DNA of 64,000 bases from Paenibacillus campinasensis (GCF_002272015.1 NZ_NPBY01000063.1:39651-103650), one strand, 5' to 3'. Positions 51,321 through 59,489 are shown, counted from the first letter of the stretch. Notes: a model not told the origin generated them from the letters alone. Translations and numbers: made by a program.

Positions 51321-51680
51321 TTATATAACTCCTGCAAGTTTCAAGCATTCGGCAATGGTCGTAACGCCCGCGTCAATACGTCGATTAATTGTCGATACGC
51401 TATACGTTGCTTCGAACCTCATTCTGGTGTATTTGTGCTTGTTCCCTTTGATGTAACGATGTTCCAAGATCCGCCTCACCTCTTCGTCCAAGATCAACTC
51501 AAACCCCGCTTCAATCTCCGCCTTTTTGCGTCTATCGTCCATCAGCCGTATCTTTTCTCCTGGTGACAGGTTTTCTTTCTGGGAGTACACTTCAATCCGC
51601 TTACATATTAAAGGGTACGTCTGCAATAATCTCTTAGCCGCTTTTTTTTCCTCTTCCGTCACACTAGGCCAAAATTCCAT
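51321..51680 (-). CDS. ArpU family late transcription regulator
   Basis: A 119-residue protein of the ArpU/RinA-like sigma-factor-related type that switches on late genes in Firmicute phages. The end LILDEEVRRILEHRYIKGNKHKYTRMRFEATYSVSTINRRIDAGVTTIAECLKLAGVI is a sigma-region-4-like helix-turn-helix. ATG 51680 follows GGGGCGGTGG; ATG 51710, just after the previous stop, is the alternative. Last gene of the early operon. Confidence 0.82.
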   Translation of the reverse strand: MEFWPSVTEEEKKAAKRLLQTYPLICKRIEVYSQKENLSPGEKIRLMDDRRKKAEIEAGFELILDEEVRRILEHRYIKGNKHKYTRMRFEATYSVSTINRRIDAGVTTIAECLKLAGVI

Positions 51681-51710
51681 TTGCACCACCGCCCCATATG
51701 CCCACTCCAT

Positions 51711-51908
51711 TCATATATATTCGAATAGATCAGCCTGTCCTTCCCTTGGAAAGTCTGAAGAGTCGCATATTAGTTCCTGTTCCAGCCATTCGGCCGGTGC
51801 CTCAATCCTGTAGTGCGGCCATACAGGTTCACCAGCTTTTGAATATTTTGGATTTTGTCGTTCAGCCTTCGCCGTCCATACCCAATATGAATGTGCTTTT
51901 ATTTTCAT
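51711..51908 (-). CDS. Small hypothetical early protein
   Basis: 65 residues (MKIKAHSYWVWTAKAERQNPKYSKAGEPVWPHYRIEAPAEWLEQELICDSSDFPREGQADLFEYI), rich in tryptophan and acidic residues. The family is not recognised. Its stop abuts the possible ATG of the ArpU gene. Early operon position before arpU suggests a regulatory or replication-linked accessory. Confidence 0.55.
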   Translation of the reverse strand: MKIKAHSYWVWTAKAERQNPKYSKAGEPVWPHYRIEAPAEWLEQELICDSSDFPREGQADLFEYI

Positions 51909-51943
51909 CTGTTTTCCTTTCCCTTTGATTTAGATATCCTTTT

Positions 51944-52354
51944 TCAATTTTGGTTTGCCGCAGCCCGGGCTTCTTCGAAAAGGGGTTGAAGATCTATTCT
52001 AACCCTTGGTGTATATCTCCGAGTGGCTTGGCTTCTAATGATGTTCTGGACCATTCGGCGCCCTTTGCTCACCTCAGAGACAAGCTCCTGCTTTTGGGTC
52101 ACAAGGTCATACAACGGCTGCAGTCTTTCGTTCTCATCTTTCGCCCTGCGCCGCCGTCTACGGTTATCTTGTAACTGTTTGGCCAACTCAAGCCGCTCTA
52201 TTTGATCCAGTTCAAAGAATTCCAGGGCATGGTTTAAATCAAGATACTCACCATCACAATAAGCAATCTCTTCTAAATTCTGATCATAATTATCTCTCAC
52301 TGCCTTCAATATCTCGTGGAGTTGCTGGGCCGCATCCTTAGCTGAAATATCCAA
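51944..52354 (-). CDS. Hypothetical coiled-coil protein
   Basis: A 136-residue highly charged helical protein: a long coiled coil from about 30 to 115 with IERLELAKQLQDNRRRRRRAKDENERLQPL. It is unrecognised. Overlaps the end of the preceding gene by 17 bases, and both follow dnaB, so they are probably replication-module accessories. Confidence 0.6.
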   Translation of the reverse strand: MDISAKDAAQQLHEILKAVRDNYDQNLEEIAYCDGEYLDLNHALEFFELDQIERLELAKQLQDNRRRRRRAKDENERLQPLYDLVTQKQELVSEVSKGRRMVQNIIRSQATRRYTPRVRIDLQPLFEEARAAANQN

Positions 52355-52721
52355 CCTTCCCCCTCCCCTCTTCGCTATGTTTCAACTCTTCGCATAATTC
52401 ATCATATAAAGCCATGTATAGTTGATACTTTGGATGGTTCTTCCCCATAGCATCCAACATTTTAGCGCCTTTATAGATCCGTTCTCTCAATCGTTCTTGA
52501 TAGTATTCGACCAATTCATTGAAGAGTCTGTCAAAGTGATCATAAATTTCTTGCTTGGTTTGGGCTGTACAATTTACGGCCCTTAATTTTTGGTAAGTTA
52601 CATCATCCAGCTTCTTGCTTCGATAAGCACCTTCCAGTTGCCGGAGGAAAATTTTTTGATACCTGATAATGAGACGGACATTGTCTTCCATGTTCTCAAT
52701 GTCGGAAGCTGATTGCTCCAT
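52338..52721 (-). CDS. Hypothetical helical protein after dnaB
   Basis: 127 residues, predominantly helical (LIIRYQKIFLRQLEGAYRSKKLDDVTYQKLRAVNCTAQTKQEIYDHFDRLFNELVEYYQERLRERIYKGAKMLD). No named family. ATG 52721 has GGTGG seven bases upstream. Begins close to the dnaB stop (52736). Confidence 0.6.
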   Translation of the reverse strand: MEQSASDIENMEDNVRLIIRYQKIFLRQLEGAYRSKKLDDVTYQKLRAVNCTAQTKQEIYDHFDRLFNELVEYYQERLRERIYKGAKMLDAMGKNHPKYQLYMALYDELCEELKHSEEGRGKVGYFS

Positions 52722-52735
52722 ACCATCACCACCGT

Positions 52736-54046
52736 TCAATATTGAATCCGATGTATATCACAAAAGCGACTATAGTTTTTTAAATAAATCATTTCGGCCA
52801 AACCTGTTCCAGTGTTCCGGCCCTTAGCAACAATAATCTCAACGATGTTCTTTTTCTCACTTTCAGCGTTGTAATAGTCGTCCCGATAAAGAAAATCTAT
52901 TTCATCAGCGTCTTGTTCGATGGATCCGGATTCCCGAAGGTCAGACATCATCGGGTGTTTGTCCTGTCGCTGTTCTACACCACGACTAAGCTGAGACAAA
53001 ACTTCAACTGGACAATCATTGTCGCGGGCGATCTGCTTCAATGTTCTGCTGATATAGGCGACTTCTTGCTCACGACTCTGAAACTTCTTTCCGGAATTGA
53101 TCAATTGCAAGTAGTCAATCTGAACATGTAATTCAGAATGAACCTTCTTCAACTGCTTGACCTTAGCCGCTATTTCTTGGATGGTGATTCCTGGAGTATC
53201 GTCGATATAAATCGGCATCTTATCTAATATGGAGCGGGCTGTTGTATATTTCGGCCAATCGTCTTCACCGAGATTCCCTGTTCGTAATAAGCTCCCGTCC
53301 AAATTGCCGATGTTGGCTATGATCCGCTCCCCAAGTTTCTTTCCTGGCATTTCAAGGCTAAAGATAGCAGTAGCATATCCAGCATTTGCGGCAGCTACGG
53401 ACCCATTCAACATAAACGCGGTCTTCCCCATGCTTGGCCGTGCTGCTACGATGATCAAATCCCCCTTCTGCCGACCCCCTGTAAGCTTATTCAGATCAGC
53501 TCCACAAGTCGGAACGCCTGTAATCCCTTTGGTTTGGCTGCGTGCCTCGATTTCGTCCTCGTGATTCCTCATAACCTCATGGATACGAGTTAACTTCCTC
53601 TCGGACCGTACCTTTTCGCCCAATCCCTCAGCTGCAGCCTGGAAGCTTGCAACGACCTTTTGCGGGTCAACCTCTTCTTCTATCAGTCTTCGCTGTTCTT
53701 CCAGCGCTTCGAGTGCCTTGCGCCTGATGCCGGCAGCCTCAATCATTTTGATGTAATGGATTGCATTCGCAGTTGATGGAACATGTTCGGCCAAATCTCC
53801 CAGGTAATCAATACCCCCAATGTCTTCCGGTGCTCCCCGATCATTGAGCCGATTTGATAATGTCAGAATGTCTATGGACGTCCCTTCCCCGTACAGATCA
53901 AGAATCGCTTCAAACACGGGACGATGCATTTCAGAGAAGTATTCGGGCTCTAAGCATTCAACTGCTTTTGCCGTAGTTTCCTGGCTCCGATCAAGTAGAA
54001 TACTTCCCAGAACCGCCTGTTCTGCCTCCATATTGAAATCAATCAT
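52736..54046 (-). CDS. Replicative DNA helicase, DnaB type
   Basis: A 436-residue hexameric 5'-3' helicase for phage replication. The N-terminal DnaB domain (MEAEQAVLGSILLDRS...EYFSEMHRPVFEAILDLY) and the RecA-type C-terminal domain with Walker A AARPSMGKTAF (about 206-216), SLEMP, and QIDYLQLI (Walker B) are intact; the C-terminal IIVAKGRNTGTG arginine-finger region is present. Works with the loader upstream and the initiator. Confidence 0.96.
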   Translation of the reverse strand: MIDFNMEAEQAVLGSILLDRSQETTAKAVECLEPEYFSEMHRPVFEAILDLYGEGTSIDILTLSNRLNDRGAPEDIGGIDYLGDLAEHVPSTANAIHYIKMIEAAGIRRKALEALEEQRRLIEEEVDPQKVVASFQAAAEGLGEKVRSERKLTRIHEVMRNHEDEIEARSQTKGITGVPTCGADLNKLTGGRQKGDLIIVAARPSMGKTAFMLNGSVAAANAGYATAIFSLEMPGKKLGERIIANIGNLDGSLLRTGNLGEDDWPKYTTARSILDKMPIYIDDTPGITIQEIAAKVKQLKKVHSELHVQIDYLQLINSGKKFQSREQEVAYISRTLKQIARDNDCPVEVLSQLSRGVEQRQDKHPMMSDLRESGSIEQDADEIDFLYRDDYYNAESEKKNIVEIIVAKGRNTGTGLAEMIYLKNYSRFCDIHRIQY

Positions 54047-54356
54047 GTTGCTTGCCCTCCGTTAGCCGCGGTCGCGGACATGCGTTCCTCTCCCAACCAT
54101 CCATGAGCCGGAATCGCTCTTCGGTCTGTATCCGCAAGTTATCCACCGATAAGGGGGAGGTGTTCCCCCTGATATCGGCTATGGTCGGCGGATATCTAGA
54201 CGTTTTAATGTGCTGGGCTAGGTTTTCCGCGGCCTTACTGTAACTAACATCCTGTAGCATTGATCTCCATAAAGTTTCCATTTCCTCAGAAACTTGAACT
54301 GTCGGGTAAGCTGTGACTATCACTGATAGGAGATGCAAAAGTTCCTTGTTGTTCAC
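54039..54356 (-). CDS. Replicative helicase loader/inhibitor (G39P-like)
   Basis: A 105-residue protein between initiator and DnaB helicase. LLSVIVTAYPTVQVSEEMETLWRSMLQDVSYSKAAENLAQHIKTSRYPPTIADIRG is the pattern of the SPP1 G39P-like loaders, with a disordered C-terminal half that in SPP1 binds the helicase. Its GTG start follows GGGGAGATAAACC. It overlaps the initiator gene by 71 bases and dnaB by 8. Confidence 0.8.
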   Translation of the reverse strand: MNNKELLHLLSVIVTAYPTVQVSEEMETLWRSMLQDVSYSKAAENLAQHIKTSRYPPTIADIRGNTSPLSVDNLRIQTEERFRLMDGWERNACPRPRLTEGKQHD

Positions 54357-55227
54357 GGTTTATCTCCCCCATTCGCTTTTTCAGGTATTCTTTGCTCCGG
54401 TCTTGCCGATTCCCGCTGCCCTGGCTGCCCTTTTTTTCCGTTGCCATCTTGATACCAAGCTCTTGATACTTCTCCCTCAACTTTTTAGGACTCAATATAT
54501 TGCTGCTCCAAAAATGATGTGATGTGCACCAATCAATAATTGATTGAAGTTCTCTAGGGTCTCGTTTGCTGATCTCTATGATTTTTCGAAACTCATCGGC
54601 CCACTTCTGCATGTCGGCATCCCGGACCAGATGTTCCACCTTATTAACAGCAGCATGTTCCATGATTTTTCGATGAAAGTAAAGAGCCATTTTGTAATAG
54701 CGATCATCCGATCCGTAAACGCGTTTTTTGCGTTTGCGAGAAGATGAATTGTTATTATCATTGTTGTCATTATTATCATTATTGTTTATATTATCGGGTT
54801 GTCGTTGCTTTCGTTGCGGGTTCGACGGGTTTTCATCGTTGCTTTCGTCATTGCTTTCGTTGATTCCGATTCTCTGATAAACCGCATAGTTACTAATGGT
54901 TATAAGCATCTTCTGCGTTGCTTTCGTCGTCGTGATCATTGTTGCTCCCGCATTGCTTTCGTTACCCCCGTCAGACCGTTTTCGCAGCCACTCTATAATT
55001 TGATAAATTTGGTCCCTACTAGGCCGTTCTATCCGAGCACCAACGCGCCATTTACAAGCTTCTATGATCTCAGGTATGGATGTCACCAGTTGACCCGGTT
55101 GTAGACCTTTGTACTGCGTATGTTGAGCAGAAAGAAGAAGATAAACCCACACCTTTATATAAAGCGGGGGTTTCTCCCAAATCTCGCTCTCTATTAACTT
55201 ACGGTGAAGGCTGATCCACCCTTCCAT
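54286..55227 (-). CDS. Phage replisome organizer / DnaD-like initiator
   Basis: A 313-residue origin-binding protein. Residues 1 to about 115 (MEGWISLHRKLIESEIWEKPPLYIKVWVYLLLSAQH...PGQLVTSIPEIIEACKW) are the phage_rep_org_N winged-helix domain. A low-complexity linker follows (about 122-165) with NESN repeats, an N/D run and a basic RKRKKRVYG patch, then a helical C-terminal part. The linker DNA contains the iteron-like repeats described at 54745-54962. Followed by the loader and dnaB. Confidence 0.9.
   Translation of the reverse strand: MEGWISLHRKLIESEIWEKPPLYIKVWVYLLLSAQHTQYKGLQPGQLVTSIPEIIEACKWRVGARIERPSRDQIYQIIEWLRKRSDGGNESNAGATMITTTKATQKMLITISNYAVYQRIGINESNDESNDENPSNPQRKQRQPDNINNNDNNDNNDNNNSSSRKRKKRVYGSDDRYYKMALYFHRKIMEHAAVNKVEHLVRDADMQKWADEFRKIIEISKRDPRELQSIIDWCTSHHFWSSNILSPKKLREKYQELGIKMATEKKGSQGSGNRQDRSKEYLKKRMGEINREQQGTFASPISDSHSLPDSSSF
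54745..54962. repeat. Iteron-like repeats and AT-rich segment, candidate phage origin
   Basis: Five exact copies of TTGCTTTCGT (54805-54814, 54839-54848, 54851-54860, 54918-54927, 54953-54962) flank an AT-rich repeat of ATTATTATC/ATTGTT type at about 54745-54795. All lie inside the initiator gene, where phages such as SPP1-like and lambda-like types place their origin. Confidence 0.6.
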
Positions 55228-55245
55228 TTCACCACCCGCTTATAA

Positions 55246-55545
55246 TCATTTTGTTATTTCCTGCTGTCCAAATGCAGCAGACAGCAGCCGTTCCAAGGCG
55301 TCACCGCCATCTATGATCCGCCATGTCATCTGCGCAAAGAAGTCTCTTCTTTCTTCTAATCCAATACCTTCAAGGGCGTCCGCAATCATTTGTGTCATGG
55401 CCTCCCGATCGGAATATGCGGATCTCCAATCCAACATTAGATGGGCATACCTTCCCTTGTATTCATGATCAGGCACACGCCCCCTAGTTGCCATGAAAGT
55501 TAATAATTCGGATTCTAGTAGTGTTAAATTTGTATCCTTGGTCAT
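55246..55545 (-). CDS. Hypothetical early protein
   Basis: 99 residues, helical and acidic (TLLESELLTFMATRGRVPDHEYKGRYAHLMLDWRSAYSDREAMTQMIADALEGIGLEERRDFFAQMTWRIIDGGDALERLLSAAF). Unrecognised. Its ATG overlaps the preceding stop by ATGA, so translation is coupled. It precedes the initiator gene by 18 bases. Confidence 0.6.
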   Translation of the reverse strand: MTKDTNLTLLESELLTFMATRGRVPDHEYKGRYAHLMLDWRSAYSDREAMTQMIADALEGIGLEERRDFFAQMTWRIIDGGDALERLLSAAFGQQEITK

Positions 55546-55952
55546 AGGTGAGGCACACCCTTTCTCTTTAAGCCTTCTCCCCATCCACTAGAAGTATTAT
55601 GGACAGGGGAGCCGCCTTTTGTGCCTGGACTGACACTGAAATGGGAGTCAAACCCGTGGCAATGTTGGCATTCCGCTTGGATATAAAAACCCATTTCTTT
55701 CTCATATCCACTATGAACTTCAAGACCATGACCTTCACAATGAACAAAATTCCGAACTAAAATATCCCCTACCTCACTCAAATAAATCTTGGATGCTTCA
55801 ATCTTCTCTTCCAGACTGAAATCAGGGTCACAATCCACAATTTTCGTGAAGGTTAGGGCAAATGTTAGACTGTATTTTTCAATCAGTTTTATATACATCC
55901 CCTCATTTTCGCGGGGAATCATTACACCTTTAGGTCTGATATTTGTTGTCAC
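55542..55952 (-). CDS. Hypothetical early protein with cysteine/histidine cluster
   Basis: 136 residues, starting at GTG 55952, eight bases from AAGGAG. A cluster of cysteines and histidines (HCEGHGLEVHSG near 74-85, and CQHCHGFDSHF near 98-108) suggests a metal site. The first half is helical. Not recognised. ATGA overlap with the next gene. Confidence 0.55.
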   Translation of the reverse strand: MTTNIRPKGVMIPRENEGMYIKLIEKYSLTFALTFTKIVDCDPDFSLEEKIEASKIYLSEVGDILVRNFVHCEGHGLEVHSGYEKEMGFYIQAECQHCHGFDSHFSVSPGTKGGSPVHNTSSGWGEGLKRKGVPHL

Positions 55953-56044
55953 TGGATACACTCCTTAATGGGCACCCCTTGACGTTTTTCCTGATGTTAT
56001 GTAATAATGTCGCCAAGGGAATACCCGTAAATTATGTGATCGCC

Positions 56045-56506
56045 TTAACGTCCCGCCAAAGACAAGTTAAGGTGATTTTTGCTTGTTATGGACACAATAC
56101 CGGCTTCCAACTCATTCATGGTTACTTCCTCTTCATGAGTGACATCATGCATTAGATCAACAAGATCTTCATAAAGATGTCTTTCCGAGTACTGATCATC
56201 GTTTGTAATCGACAACAAGATATCTGCTACCTTTTTCTTCATTCCGATGACAACATTCAATCGTCTAGCAGGTGGATATATCGTCTGAGTTCCCACTTCC
56301 TTATCAGATTGTAATGTGAAGGACACATCATCGAACTTGCAACCGTACAGCCTGCATAATGCTGTTGCATCATCAAACTCCATCTCATCTGGGTTTTCTT
56401 CGTACCAAGCCAGTTTTTTCTTGGATATGCCCATAGCCAATGCAGCATCCCCCAATGTCATCCCTGCTTTTTCTCGTGCTTCCTGAATAGAGAGCTTTTT
56501 CTTCAA
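56045..56506 (-). CDS. XRE-type helix-turn-helix protein
   Basis: A 153-residue protein. Residues 5-55 (SIQEAREKAGMTLGDAALAMGISKKKLAWYEENPDEMEFDDATALCRLYGCKFDDV) form a clear XRE helix-turn-helix; the rest is an unassigned alpha-helical domain. It starts at TTG 56506 near GGGAAG. It is a second regulator in the early operon; role unknown, perhaps tuning of early genes. Confidence 0.8.
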   Translation of the reverse strand: MKKKLSIQEAREKAGMTLGDAALAMGISKKKLAWYEENPDEMEFDDATALCRLYGCKFDDVSFTLQSDKEVGTQTIYPPARRLNVVIGMKKKVADILLSITNDDQYSERHLYEDLVDLMHDVTHEEEVTMNELEAGIVSITSKNHLNLSLAGR

Positions 56507-56515
56507 TCTACTTCC

Positions 56516-57154
56516 CTACCTTTCCTTTAGCATGTTCATGATATTTATGATTTCGCGACCATCGGAAATAAACTGTTTGAAAGTGCGCTCGATCCATTCG
56601 ATCCCCTGCTCCTTCGTTTTTCTTCTGACCTCTTGCCTAATAGCGGCGGCCGTCTTCCCGTATTTCCTCATAGCCAACAACTTGTAATATTCATCCATAA
56701 ACTGGATCGCCTTAGCATTTTTGTTATCAATCATTTCGATATAAGTCCACTTTAAGAGTCCGCGACCAGAAAACATGACTTCTTCATCCCCGCTTTTACG
56801 AAGCAAATCGATGCCTTCTTCGAACAAGGGCTTACTCACGTTTGCCTTTTTGAGTCGACGCATAGTCAGATTCGGCGCATCAATTTGTGCTTGGTACGAA
56901 ACCAATCGAACATTCCGATCGTAATCATGATCAAAACCATTTTCTTTGAAAGCCTCAAGGGTTGCTATTATCCCAGCAGACGCTTCTTCTATGGTCAGCG
57001 GATTGGGATAAATTCTAAAATTGTTGCGGCCCATATAAACTGCGACTGCATATTTTGAATGCGGATCTTCTTCGACAATTGGGAAACTAAATATTGTTCC
57101 ACCAAGTTCTTTCCGCAATTCTTGAGCTCTAAGCTCAATGTGACTCTTATTCAT
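56516..57154 (-). CDS. Hypothetical protein, second of an overlapping pair
   Basis: A 212-residue protein, unrecognised. The first half is mixed alpha/beta (GGTIFSFPIVEEDPHSKYAVAVYMGRNNFRIYPNPLTIEEASAGIIATLEAF), and the C-terminus is basic and helical (YGKTAAAIRQEVRRKTKEQGIEWIERTFKQFISDGREIINIMNMLKER). It overlaps the previous gene by eight bases, so the two may act together. Confidence 0.6.
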   Translation of the reverse strand: MNKSHIELRAQELRKELGGTIFSFPIVEEDPHSKYAVAVYMGRNNFRIYPNPLTIEEASAGIIATLEAFKENGFDHDYDRNVRLVSYQAQIDAPNLTMRRLKKANVSKPLFEEGIDLLRKSGDEEVMFSGRGLLKWTYIEMIDNKNAKAIQFMDEYYKLLAMRKYGKTAAAIRQEVRRKTKEQGIEWIERTFKQFISDGREIINIMNMLKER

Positions 57155-57806
57155 TTGGATTTACCTCCGGATGGATATGCGCGCGGTAATCTGCATTCGA
57201 CTCAGACAACAGGTTTGCAAGTTTCATCAGGGCAATGCTTCGGCTTTGCCAGCCATTTGCATTAGAGAAATTTTGATCATTAACACTTTCGATTGCTTTC
57301 TTTTGTGCTCTTTGAGCTGTTGCTATTAATGCGTCCTGCGCATCAAGCAGGTCATCAAATTCCAATGTTCTTATATACTCAACGAGACTCTGCTCGTAAG
57401 AATTCACAAAGAGCGGCGAATATTCATCCTCGCTGTCCTCTTTATATCCTCTAGCTTCAGCAATACCTTCTGGCGGAATTTCTTCACTACTAAACCATGC
57501 TGCATAGTTTTCACTTGCAATGCATAAAGAAATTTGACAATCAGTAATATGTTTTGAGATCGATAGATTAAGTTCAAAACAATGCTCCGATTCACCTAAA
57601 GTAACAACAACCGAATCCCCCGTCCCAACTCTATTAAAAGACTCCACGTATTCTGCTTTCACGGGTTGTCTCGTAATGCCTAAGATTGGATCCGCCTGTC
57701 CAGATATGTGCATTTCCATACTGCACAAGACTTCATATTTATTCATTACCGAAAAGAGATGAAGAGCTTCACCAACACTTGAAGGGCTCATAACTGTAAT
57801 TGACAT
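57147..57806 (-). CDS. Hypothetical protein, first of an overlapping pair
   Basis: A 219-residue acidic protein, unrecognised. The first half is beta-rich with conserved-looking VVVTLGESEHCFELNLSISKHITDCQISL, the second helical (FDDLLDAQDALIATAQRAQKKAIESVNDQN). It starts one base after the 37-residue gene stop, with AAAGGAG as ribosome site inside that small gene. Confidence 0.6.
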   Translation of the reverse strand: MSITVMSPSSVGEALHLFSVMNKYEVLCSMEMHISGQADPILGITRQPVKAEYVESFNRVGTGDSVVVTLGESEHCFELNLSISKHITDCQISLCIASENYAAWFSSEEIPPEGIAEARGYKEDSEDEYSPLFVNSYEQSLVEYIRTLEFDDLLDAQDALIATAQRAQKKAIESVNDQNFSNANGWQSRSIALMKLANLLSESNADYRAHIHPEVNPNE

Positions 57807-57807
57807 T

Positions 57808-57921
57808 TCATTTAGCTCCTTTAGATCGTTTTTTTATATTGCGAACAATGATTGCGTGTTGCAGAGGATTCTTGAACCATATACGCGCCAGTTCGGGAAG
57901 ATCAAAATAGTTTCTGTCCAT
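57808..57921 (-). CDS. 37-residue small protein, translationally coupled
   Basis: A short frame MDRNYFDLPELARIWFKNPLQHAIIVRNIKKRSKGAK. It starts at ATG 57921 with GAGGAATTCA upstream, overlaps the end of the antirepressor gene by 20 bases, and its last codons contain the AAAGGAG ribosome site of the next gene. The tight fit on both sides makes it likely to be translated. The C-terminus is strongly basic. No known family. Confidence 0.6.
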   Translation of the reverse strand: MDRNYFDLPELARIWFKNPLQHAIIVRNIKKRSKGAK

Positions 57922-58672
57922 TGAATTCCTCAATCTCCCGCATCAGATTTGTTGGGGGCATCCAGCGTTGGATATACTTTAGTCCGCTTTCGAAGTCCTT
58001 TGTGTACGTGTTGTTGTACGAATTGATCCCGAACCAATCCTGGTAATCGTGCCAAAGTGCTGAATACACCCGATGACGGAGCCCGCTGTCTTTATAAGCG
58101 GCCATTTTCTTGCCGCCGAGAACGCCAATGACTTTTGCATTCCCAGCTTTCTTTAGTACTTGCTGTTGCCCGTAGTCGATGGTTGTTCGGTTCTCAAGAT
58201 AACCAATCCGTGAGTCGAGCTGCTGGACTTTTCCATCTACAAACAAGATTGCTTTGAGCTCCGGACTCATGTTGTTAAAATGGTGGTCCCTTTGAATGAA
58301 CGCCGCTGCAAGTACATCTTTTGCCTTTAATTGATATTGGATCAGTTTCTCGGCAACTTCCGGCTGATTTCTTTGCATGTTTGGAGTGATTGATATTTTC
58401 GCAAGCCATAACGGGAGGAAGTCTAGTTCGATGGTTAGAACATCTCTCGCCCCTCCGTTTCCGTTCAGGGTCAAATTTAACCCCCCTTGCTTCAAGACTA
58501 GATCAGACTGAATCTTCTTCCGTTCGTTCTTCATCTGATCTTCAGTTAACCCAATCCCTTCACAAACCCAGCGGACACCTACATAAACCTTCCCATCGCT
58601 CGCTTTTACTCCCAATAGATCAGCTCCGTTAAATGGAACCAGTTTTTGTTCAATCGGATGGATATTGTTCAT
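57902..58672 (-). CDS. Phage antirepressor (P22_AR_N plus ORF6C)
   Basis: A 256-residue protein. Residues 1 to about 120 (FNGADLLGVKASDGKVYVGVRWVCEGIGLTEDQMKNERKKIQSDLV...FLPLWLAKISITPNMQRNQPEVAEKLIQYQLKAKDVLA) match P22_AR_N; the C-terminal half with VLGGKKMAAYKDSGLRHRVYSALWHDYQDWFGINSYNNT matches ORF6C. It likely relieves repression of lytic genes during induction. Confidence 0.9.
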   Translation of the reverse strand: MNNIHPIEQKLVPFNGADLLGVKASDGKVYVGVRWVCEGIGLTEDQMKNERKKIQSDLVLKQGGLNLTLNGNGGARDVLTIELDFLPLWLAKISITPNMQRNQPEVAEKLIQYQLKAKDVLAAAFIQRDHHFNNMSPELKAILFVDGKVQQLDSRIGYLENRTTIDYGQQQVLKKAGNAKVIGVLGGKKMAAYKDSGLRHRVYSALWHDYQDWFGINSYNNTYTKDFESGLKYIQRWMPPTNLMREIEEFNGQKLF

Positions 58673-58691
58673 ACTTATCTCCCTTCGGAAA

Positions 58692-59015
58692 TCATGAAAT
58701 TACTTTGGATTGCTCAGAGCGGTTGAGGTAATGGAAATGCTTGTCCAAGAAACTTTTCATCTCAGCTCCTTTGAACATCCAGCGGCCGCCTTCACAACCA
58801 TTTGTGATTTGCTCCATTTCTGATTTAAATCTAGGATTCAGAAGGATTTTGGATATGAGCCAGTCCCTTTTACGACATGTTTCAAACTCCAATCTCTTCA
58901 TATCCCACCAAATGCCTTCCCCCGATTCTTTCAAAAGCCTCCTGACTTCTTCTTTTGCTAATTCGCGAACAAGACCTTCATCGACAATTAGTTTGAATAT
59001 TGGTGTTGACTCCAT
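58692..59015 (-). CDS. DUF771 family phage protein
   Basis: A 107-residue protein common in the early region of Firmicute phages. WWDMKRLEFETCRKRDWLISKILLNPRFKSEMEQITNGCEGGRWMFKGAEMKSFLDKHFHYL is the family signature, with a helix-turn-helix-like centre; function unknown. It lies between the Cro-like gene and the antirepressor. Confidence 0.85.
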   Translation of the reverse strand: MESTPIFKLIVDEGLVRELAKEEVRRLLKESGEGIWWDMKRLEFETCRKRDWLISKILLNPRFKSEMEQITNGCEGGRWMFKGAEMKSFLDKHFHYLNRSEQSKVIS

Positions 59016-59032
59016 GCCTTCACTCCCCCTCC

Positions 59033-59296
59033 CTAACCAGCCGTCTTAATTAATTCATACAGATCGGGATCGATTGTCTCTCTAGCTGCTGCCAGTCTTA
59101 ACTCGTTTTTGTCAATTCCTAAAATCTCGGCTAAAGCAATGTTGACATTATCTTTCGCTGGTGGAACTTTTCCGTTTTGAAGCTTGCTAAGCACTCCGCG
59201 GTCTAGCATGATGTCCCTCTTAGCCAACTGGAAACAGATTTGAGTAAGCGATAACCCTTTTTTTGTTATCCCTCGCTTTAGAATCTTGCTGTACAA
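59033..59296 (-). CDS. Cro-like helix-turn-helix regulator
   Basis: An 87-residue DNA-binding protein, first gene of the early operon and divergent from the repressor. Helix-turn-helix LSLTQICFQLAKRDIMLDRGVLSKLQNGKVPPAKDNVNIALAEIL (about 16-60). Start TTG 59296 has AGGAGG seven bases upstream. The palindromes at 59339-59352 and 59394-59407 flank its promoter. It likely helps the lytic choice. Confidence 0.78.
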   Translation of the reverse strand: MYSKILKRGITKKGLSLTQICFQLAKRDIMLDRGVLSKLQNGKVPPAKDNVNIALAEILGIDKNELRLAAARETIDPDLYELIKTAG

Positions 59297-59338
59297 TAGC
59301 CTTCCTCCTTTCTTTGCTGACTCAAAAATCACAGGGTG

Positions 59339-59443
59339 TGACTTTTTCGTCATCCGTTGATCAAATCTTACCAACAGAAAATAGACATGTCAATGACGTA
59401 AAAGTCACACAACACAAAAAAGTGTTGATTAAAAAATCAACAC
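59339..59443. promoter_or_regulatory. Genetic switch: divergent promoters and operators
   Basis: Early promoter, minus strand: -35 TTGACA (59393-59388), 17 bases, -10 TAAGAT (59370-59365). It is flanked by two copies of a palindrome, TGACTTTTTCGTCA (59339-59352) and TGACGTAAAAGTCA (59394-59407). The repressor promoter, plus strand: TTGATT (59425-59430), 18 bases, TAATAT (59449-59454), overlaps a perfect palindrome with arms GTGTTGATT (59422) and AATCAACAC (to 59443). Confidence 0.75.
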
Positions 59444-59489
59444 TGTGGTAATATTATTGATAAAGAAATTGGAGTGGAGGTTGAAGTAG

